The notes under the pieces: generated by a model
Told to the model about the DNA's origin: nothing
Database searches by the model: none
Seen by the model: the letters and a program-made list of their open reading frames with translations, nothing else
NCBI GenBank assembly: GCA_902526865.1
Contig: CABZMK010000011.1
Location: 1-47,627, forward strand
DNA from: an uncultured Alphaproteobacteria bacterium
Lineage (GTDB): Bacteria > Pseudomonadota > Alphaproteobacteria > Methylaequorales > Methylaequoraceae
DNA: 47,627 nt
Reading direction: 5' to 3'
Made by a program: the position numbers and the translations under genes
Shown here: positions 42,432-47,627 of the stretch, in pieces
Position numbering within the stretch: the stretch's first letter is position 1
How the letters are laid out: the number at the start of each line of letters is the position of its first letter

Positions 42432-43176
42432 TCTTCTCTTTATATTTAAGATATGAAGATATCGGATAAAGAGAAGCAACTAGTGCTATTAGAAATCCAA
42501 TGTGTTTTTCTTTGTAGCCTTTTCTTAAAAAAAAACATTTCCAAAATCTCGAAAAAATTCTTCTAACATTTCTATTGAGTGATTCACTTTTTTTGTAGTT
42601 GACAAGATCTAATGCTTTTGCAGTAGAATAAGAATCTAGTTTTACGAAAAGATCAAAGACACTTTTACAATAGAAATGATGAAGTTTGTTTTTAAGTTTT
42701 TTTCCTTCTTTACCTACTAATTTTATTTTAGGATGCACTCTCTGGTTTCCCCAGACTTTTTTGTTTCTTTTAAAAAGTCCAGAATAAGCAGATTTTCCAA
42801 AATAAGCTCCCCATCCATAAATAATTTCTTTCTTACCAAGAAAATTTTTCACTGGAATTGTGTGCCAATCACTGTCACTTGAATTGATTGTTTCTAAAAT
42901 TTCTTTTGAAAGTTTCTTCGACACTCTTTCATCAGCATCGATTTCTAAGATCCAATCCTCTGAGCATTTACTTATACCAAAATTTCTTCTTTTTCCCTCA
43001 ATATTCCATTTTCCACAGAAAAATTTTCTTGTATATTTTTTTACTATTTTTTCTGAGTTGTCTGTACACTTATCTAAAATTACAACTATCTCATTAGCAA
43101 ATTTAACTGATTTCAAACATTCTTCTATTTGTTTTTCTTCATTATTAATTACAATTAAAACTGATAATCTTTTCAT
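42424..43176 (-). CDS. Family 2 glycosyltransferase, WaaE/KdtX-like (paralogue of the 534-1289 gene)
   Basis: The 250-residue GT2 enzyme opens LSVLIVINNEEKQ, has KRRNFGISKCSEDW and EIDADERVSK with the metal-binding aspartates, and ends in a hydrophobic stretch (KHIGFLIALVASLYPIS). Motif order and length match the first glycosyltransferase in the window closely (shared KRRN-GISKCS and WILEIDADE). It probably adds a core sugar to LPS. It overlaps the GT9 gene by 4 nt (ATGA). The substrate may differ from the paralogue's. Confidence 0.88.
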   Translation of the reverse strand: MKRLSVLIVINNEEKQIEECLKSVKFANEIVVILDKCTDNSEKIVKKYTRKFFCGKWNIEGKRRNFGISKCSEDWILEIDADERVSKKLSKEILETINSSDSDWHTIPVKNFLGKKEIIYGWGAYFGKSAYSGLFKRNKKVWGNQRVHPKIKLVGKEGKKLKNKLHHFYCKSVFDLFVKLDSYSTAKALDLVNYKKSESLNRNVRRIFSRFWKCFFLRKGYKEKHIGFLIALVASLYPISSYLKYKEKND

Positions 43177-44144
43177 TTATCATTCACTAAATTTTTCATA
43201 ACATTTTCAAAAACTTTTTGTGTTTTTATCTCCATCATCAGTGAGCCACATTTTTTCGAATCAAACCCTTCATAACCCATCAATTCATGAGGAGTCTTTG
43301 TACTTGAGATGACAATGTTTCCTTTCCCCCATGGTTTGTATTTAAATTTATCACTTGGTCCAAAAAGACCAAATGTTTTAATATTCGCTAAGGCAGCCAT
43401 ATGCATTAATCCAGAATCATTTCCTATAAATAAATTACAGTGTTTCATTATATTAAATATTTCAATAAGAGTAGATTTCCCAAATAAGTCTAGAATATAA
43501 TTCTTTTTCTTTTCAAGTATATTTCTGACTAAATATTTCTCATTTGCTGGACCAACGAACAAAAATAAAGATTTTCTGAAATAGGGTTGTTTGTGTAAAA
43601 TATATACTAATTCTAAAAACCTCTCAGAGGGCCACGTCTTACCAATCCAATTTGCGGTTGGAGCAATCATTATTAATTTATGATTTTTTCTTAATTTTAG
43701 AATTTCTCCGAGATTATCATCTTTAAAATTTAACATAGAATTAACTTTTATTGATGGATTAATTATTTTACCGGTAACAGATTTAGTAATCTCTTCAACT
43801 TTGTGGTTTTTTTTTGTTTGATTTTTTTTTTTATAAATATATTTGTATTTAGAAAATAGAAACAAACTTATACCTGTACCTCTTAAATCAATAATATACT
43901 CCCATTTAATAAAAATTAATTTAAACCATAATAAAAACCAGTGATATGCAAATTTTCTTTTGTTCAAAGTAATTAAATGATCGATATTTTCACAATACCT
44001 AAATAACTCTGATGGCACTTTCCCACAAACTAATGTAATTCTATTAGTGGCTTCTTTTTTAAAGAACTGATGTAGCCCAGACGACATAATTGAATCACCC
44101 AACCTATTTGATGATATAATGAGTATATTTTTAGTTTTATTCAT
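43173..44144 (-). CDS. Family 9 glycosyltransferase (heptosyltransferase-like)
   Basis: The 323-residue GT-B enzyme starts KNILIISSNRLGDSIMSSGLHQF, typical of WaaC/WaaF/WaaQ heptosyltransferases. Further family segments are IAPTANWIGKTWPSERFLELV, and FIGNDSGLMHMAALANIKTFGLFGPS in pieces, where the donor site lies, followed by KYKPWG. It likely adds heptose or a similar sugar to the inner core or another glycan. It is the first gene of the five-gene operon (GT9, GT2, GT4, GT4, asnB). It is divergent from ygfZ with 35 nt between. Confidence 0.9.
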   Translation of the reverse strand: MNKTKNILIISSNRLGDSIMSSGLHQFFKKEATNRITLVCGKVPSELFRYCENIDHLITLNKRKFAYHWFLLWFKLIFIKWEYIIDLRGTGISLFLFSKYKYIYKKKNQTKKNHKVEEITKSVTGKIINPSIKVNSMLNFKDDNLGEILKLRKNHKLIMIAPTANWIGKTWPSERFLELVYILHKQPYFRKSLFLFVGPANEKYLVRNILEKKKNYILDLFGKSTLIEIFNIMKHCNLFIGNDSGLMHMAALANIKTFGLFGPSDKFKYKPWGKGNIVISSTKTPHELMGYEGFDSKKCGSLMMEIKTQKVFENVMKNLVNDK

Positions 44145-44179
44145 ATTGTTAAATTATAAAAATTTAATAAATTAGTATA

Positions 44180-45058
44180 ATGTTTAACAAAAAAGAATTT
44201 CACAAACTTGAAAATAAATCAATAATCAAAATCTTTGGTAGAGATAAATTCTCTTTTATTCAAGGAATCATTTCAAACGACGTAGAGATCTTAAAAAAAA
44301 AAAGTTCAATTTATTCATCAATCCTCTCTCCTCAAGGAAAATTTATCGTAGATTTCTTCTTATCGATTTATAAAGAATTTATTTTATTGGAGTTAAATGA
44401 AGATCAAAGAGATACTATCTTAAGAAAACTAGAAATTTACAAATTAAGGTCAGATGTTTTTATCGAAGAAGAGAGAACCATTAGTGTTTTTCTAATCTCA
44501 AATGATTCCGAAGAAAATCTAAAACAATTAAAGAATGATTATTTCTGTTTTGAGGACCCTAGATTCAAAAGTTTATTTAAAAGAATTTATATATTTGAAA
44601 ATTCTAATAAAGTTAATTTAGATGAATATAATCTTAAGAAAATATCATATTCAGAATATAACGATTTGAGACTCAAACATTCAATTCCTGACTTTAAATA
44701 CGATATTATTGAAAATAAGTCTCTTCTACTGGAGATGAGATTTGACGAGTTAAACGGTATTTCTTGGACCAAAGGTTGCTACATGGGACAAGAAATAACT
44801 GCAAGAATGAAATACAGAAATCTTATAAAGAAAAAACTTTTTAAAATTAAAATAAACTTTAAAAAAAAGATTAGTGAAGAAATTAAGTTTAATAAGGAAG
44901 TTGTTGGTTTTATAACGAGTCATAATTATAAAGAAGGTTTAGCTTATATTAATTTAAAGTCTATAAATGAATTTTTTAAAAAAGATTTAATTAGTGGCGA
45001 CTCAACCATAAGGTTAGAAAGAATTTGGTGGAGCTGCGGTCAAGCAATTAAAAATTAA
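44180..45058 (+). CDS. ygfZ: Folate-binding protein YgfZ
   Basis: The 292-residue protein resembles the T-protein (GcvT)-like family and has the YgfZ signature KGCYMGQE at residues 198-205. An SPQGKFIVDFFL strand lies near 50-61. YgfZ binds folate and supports repair or assembly of some iron-sulfur enzymes such as MiaB, using the signature cysteine. It is a little shorter than E. coli YgfZ. Its stop overlaps the convergent meaB gene by 11 nt. The iron-sulfur theme recalls bolA-grxD at the start of the window, but no linkage is implied. Confidence 0.92.
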   Translation: MFNKKEFHKLENKSIIKIFGRDKFSFIQGIISNDVEILKKKSSIYSSILSPQGKFIVDFFLSIYKEFILLELNEDQRDTILRKLEIYKLRSDVFIEEERTISVFLISNDSEENLKQLKNDYFCFEDPRFKSLFKRIYIFENSNKVNLDEYNLKKISYSEYNDLRLKHSIPDFKYDIIENKSLLLEMRFDELNGISWTKGCYMGQEITARMKYRNLIKKKLFKIKINFKKKISEEIKFNKEVVGFITSHNYKEGLAYINLKSINEFFKKDLISGDSTIRLERIWWSCGQAIKN

Positions 45059-45947
45059 ATTTACTCTTTAACTCTTTAAGCTTTGAAAAGGGTGAATTTT
45101 TATAAGAAACATTATTTTTTATTCTTTCAAGTCCCTTGTCCCCAAAATCTTTTAATATACAACTGTAAAGCCAATTAATATCCTGATTTATTCTTAATTT
45201 ATCTAATCTTTTATTGTCATTTAACCACTTCCATCTCAGGTTCAACTCATCAAATAAATTATCAAAACCAATATTTTGAGCAGATGAAGTTTTAATAATT
45301 CTTATTTCCCAGTCATTTTGACTTTGGAAATAAGCTTTACTTCCTGATAAATCAGAGTATGTAATTTCAGATAAATTCTTAATATCGCATTTTGTTACAA
45401 CTACGATATCGGGAATCTCGAAAATTCCAGATTTCATGAACTGTATTGAATCTCCGCTACCTGGTTGTATTCCTAAAATTACTGAATCTGAGAGATTTTT
45501 AATAAAAGTTTCTGACTGACCAACCCCAACGGTTTCAATAATTAGAAAATCAAACATTGCTCGCATTACTACCATTGAAGGATAAGTTAGTTCTGATATC
45601 CCCCCTAAAAAACTTTTTGATGCCATAGATCTCACAAATACATCATTATCAGAGGGATTCAACATTAGTCTAGTTCTATCTCCCAATAGAGCTCCTCCTG
45701 ATCTTTCTGATGAAGGATCAATAGCAATAATTCCTACGGATTTATTCTTCTTTCTAATATGCTTTACCAATTTATCAATCAATGAAGATTTTCCAACACC
45801 AGGGGCACCTGTAATTCCAATAACATGAGCTTTTGATTTAGAATGTAATTTATCAAGTTTAGAAATTATATCTTTTGAATCAAAATTAGTCTCAACTTGC
45901 TCCAAGAGATTTGAAAGTTCAATTTTTTTTTTTAAATTTTTTGCCAT
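45048..45947 (-). CDS. meaB: MeaB/ArgK family G3E GTPase
   Basis: The 299-residue GTPase has the P-loop GAPGVGKSS (47-55), the ATP/GTP-linked IDPSSERSGGALLGDRTRL, FLIIETVGVGQSE and VVTKCD motifs. It matches MeaB, the chaperone that loads and protects methylmalonyl-CoA mutase with B12, also named ArgK. No mutase gene is next to it. Target mutase, ethylmalonyl-CoA mutase or isobutyryl-CoA mutase cannot be distinguished. It shares a base with the glyS stop. Confidence 0.93.
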   Translation of the reverse strand: MAKNLKKKIELSNLLEQVETNFDSKDIISKLDKLHSKSKAHVIGITGAPGVGKSSLIDKLVKHIRKKNKSVGIIAIDPSSERSGGALLGDRTRLMLNPSDNDVFVRSMASKSFLGGISELTYPSMVVMRAMFDFLIIETVGVGQSETFIKNLSDSVILGIQPGSGDSIQFMKSGIFEIPDIVVVTKCDIKNLSEITYSDLSGSKAYFQSQNDWEIRIIKTSSAQNIGFDNLFDELNLRWKWLNDNKRLDKLRINQDINWLYSCILKDFGDKGLERIKNNVSYKNSPFSKLKELKSKFNF

Positions 45948-47627
45948 TAAATTTCAAGTAAGGAAAATCTATAATTATCATTTAAAACTTGATGAAGCTT
46001 ATTAATCAGAATCTTTCTATTTTTTCTAATTTTTAAGTTATCATCGTTAACTATAACATTGTCAAAAAAATTATTGATAGTCTCGCTTAATTTACAAAGA
46101 TAATTAAAATTTTCAAAAATAAAGTCATGTTTTGATTCATCAATATTTTTTTTTATATAATGAATCAAGTTATAAAAAAATTTTTCTTCTTTTTTTTTTA
46201 GCAGAGTAATTTCAACACTTTGATTCCCTACATCTTCATTTAAGGAATTTAGTCTTTTGAAGGCTTTGAGAAAGTTTTTTCCATTTCTTGAATTATACAG
46301 TTCTGTCATTTTCTCAGCTCTTATGAAGATTCCATATGGATTTAACTCTTTGTCGATAGACGCTAGTATAATATCATTTCTGAATCCCATTTCCTTAAAA
46401 AGATTGACAATTCTTTTTTGAAAAAAGTTAAATAAAAAACTAAATTTTATTTTTAAATTTATATTCTGAACCAAATATAAATTTTTATGAAAATCAAAAA
46501 GTTCAGAAAAATTAAGGTTAATTTTCTTATCTATGCATATCTTAATTATAGATAATGTTGATCGGCGGATACCAAACGGGTCACCAGCACCGGTCAAGCT
46601 TTCTTTAGTCACAAAATAACCAAGGATAGAATCTAGCTTCTGGGATATCGAAAGTATAAAAGTTAAAAAATTGTCATATGATTTGGAAAACTCATATTCA
46701 TATTGATCTGAGAAAGCTTGAGAAACAGTTTTTGGGAAATTTTCAAAATTTGCTAAATACCCTCCGACTTTACCTTGTAAAGAAGGGAATTCTTTCACTA
46801 ATTCTGAAGCTAAATCAGTATTTGCATATATTAAAAAATTTTCAAATTGATCATCCTTCTTTCCTAATTTTTCGTATATAAACTTTATAACATTTTTAAT
46901 TCTTTTTGCTCTATCATAAAGTGATCCTGTTTGCTCATAGAAAACTATTTCTTTCAGTTGATTTAATCTATTAATTAAACCTTTCTTTTTGTCTTCATTA
47001 ATGAAAAAGGCTGCATCACTAAATCTTGCCTTCAGTACATTTAAGTTTCCCTCAACAAGTTTATTATGTTTTTTAACCTTGATTCCAGATACAAATCCAA
47101 AAAAATTAGTAAGTTTATTATTTTTTTCTTTAAAAATGAAATAATCTTGTTTGTCTGACATAATATTTTTCAAAAGAAATTCTGGAATTTTAAAAAATTT
47201 ATTATCAAAAGAACCAAAATATACATTAGGAAATTCAACGGAATTTGAAATCCGCTTTAATAAAGATAAGTCATTGATAAATTTCAGATTGTTTTTTTTA
47301 CAAAAAGCATCTACTTTTTTTAAAATATGTTTTTGTCTAGTTGACCTCTCAAGCATAACAAAAGTTTTTTTTAATTTCTCTCGATAATTTAAATAGTTAG
47401 AATATTGAAATTTTCTTTCTTCAAAGTGATAATTTCCAAATGTAAAGTTATTAGAATCAAGGTCAGCAAATTTTATTTTTAATAATTTATTATTAAAAAT
47501 GCAGAGGATATTTTTAATTGGTCTTATCCACCTGTCATTATGGTTTCCCCATCTCATTGATTTAACCCATTTTATAGATTGCAAAATTTTTGGAGTTTCT
47601 GTTTTTATAATATCTGAAATATTTTGT
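45947..47627 (-). CDS. glyS: Glycyl-tRNA synthetase beta subunit, 5' end cut by window edge
   Basis: The frame stays open to the end of the window; sequence upstream of 47584 (reading ETPKILQSIKW) continues the same protein, so this is partial. Recognisable segments are SMRWGNHNDRWIRPIKNILCIF near the beginning, RQKHILKK, AKRIKNVIKF, YANTDLASELVKEFPSLQGKVGGYLA in pieces, and AGDPFGIRRSTLSIIKI in the middle, all typical of GlyS. The C-terminal tRNA-binding helices are reached. It works as an alpha2beta2 enzyme with GlyQ, which should lie upstream beyond the window. The missing N-terminus is about 120-150 residues. Confidence 0.95.
   Translation of the reverse strand, partial: QNISDIIKTETPKILQSIKWVKSMRWGNHNDRWIRPIKNILCIFNNKLLKIKFADLDSNNFTFGNYHFEERKFQYSNYLNYREKLKKTFVMLERSTRQKHILKKVDAFCKKNNLKFINDLSLLKRISNSVEFPNVYFGSFDNKFFKIPEFLLKNIMSDKQDYFIFKEKNNKLTNFFGFVSGIKVKKHNKLVEGNLNVLKARFSDAAFFINEDKKKGLINRLNQLKEIVFYEQTGSLYDRAKRIKNVIKFIYEKLGKKDDQFENFLIYANTDLASELVKEFPSLQGKVGGYLANFENFPKTVSQAFSDQYEYEFSKSYDNFLTFILSISQKLDSILGYFVTKESLTGAGDPFGIRRSTLSIIKICIDKKINLNFSELFDFHKNLYLVQNINLKIKFSFLFNFFQKRIVNLFKEMGFRNDIILASIDKELNPYGIFIRAEKMTELYNSRNGKNFLKAFKRLNSLNEDVGNQSVEITLLKKKEEKFFYNLIHYIKKNIDESKHDFIFENFNYLCKLSETINNFFDNVIVNDDNLKIRKNRKILINKLHQVLNDNYRFSLLEI

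Noticed and set aside
1-47627. CRISPR arrays, insertion sequences, rRNA genes
   Set aside because: No regularly spaced repeats, transposase-like frames or rRNA sequence were seen on either strand.

Overview
The window comes from a very AT-rich, tightly packed genome. It is almost certainly a streamlined marine alphaproteobacterium of the SAR11 or HIMB59 type. The evidence is the bolA-grxD pair, a run of dcd, murA, hisG, hisD, infA and maf, a class II DAHP synthase, and separate glycyl-tRNA synthetase subunits (glyS here). Neighbouring genes often overlap by 1-20 nt, even when convergent, and intergenic space is minimal. The lineage is inferred from gene content and style only.

Layout. (1) 1-13 kb is a housekeeping block: the end of a bolA-type gene and grxD on the plus strand, then minus-strand genes for a glycosyltransferase, ribosomal protein S4, TrmJ, citramalate synthase, GltX, NadE, DAHP synthase, glutathione reductase, an FMN reductase, a DUF2237 protein, a YidD-acetyltransferase fusion and CysS. 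(2) 13.1-20.8 kb is a variable region between cysS and glmS. It holds small secreted or membrane proteins, an M23 peptidase, a YtoQ protein, a decayed gene copy, several micro-ORFs, and an HNH nuclease with its own N-terminal domains. (3) 20.8-28.1 kb holds glmS-glmU (UDP-GlcNAc synthesis), a phosphoglycolate phosphatase, a Sua5-type tRNA modification enzyme, an FAD-linked 2-hydroxyacid oxidase and a glycosyltransferase. (4) 28.1-34 kb holds a lipoprotein, tRNA-Phe and a minus-strand run of MazG-like protein, micro-ORF, dcd, murA, hisG, hisD, infA and maf. (5) 34-38.6 kb holds a glutamate-synthase-like FMN protein, an unusual tRNA-Thr touching a dicarboxylate/amino-acid symporter gene, a micro-ORF and dihydroorotase. 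(6) 38.6-44.1 kb is a five-gene surface-polysaccharide operon (asnB, two GT4, one GT2, one GT9). (7) 44.2-47.6 kb holds ygfZ, meaB and the 3' part of glyS.

The most unusual points are these. nadE has no ATG, GTG or TTG at its proper start and appears to begin at ATA. The tRNA-Thr(GGU) has a rewired T-loop and D-loop. Two tRNA genes end 2 and 6 nt before start codons. YidD is fused to a GNAT domain. A small secreted-protein gene lies beside a recognisable pseudogene copy. Several unlisted micro-genes are present, one with a perfect Shine-Dalgarno sequence. I saw no CRISPR array, insertion sequence, prophage or rRNA gene.
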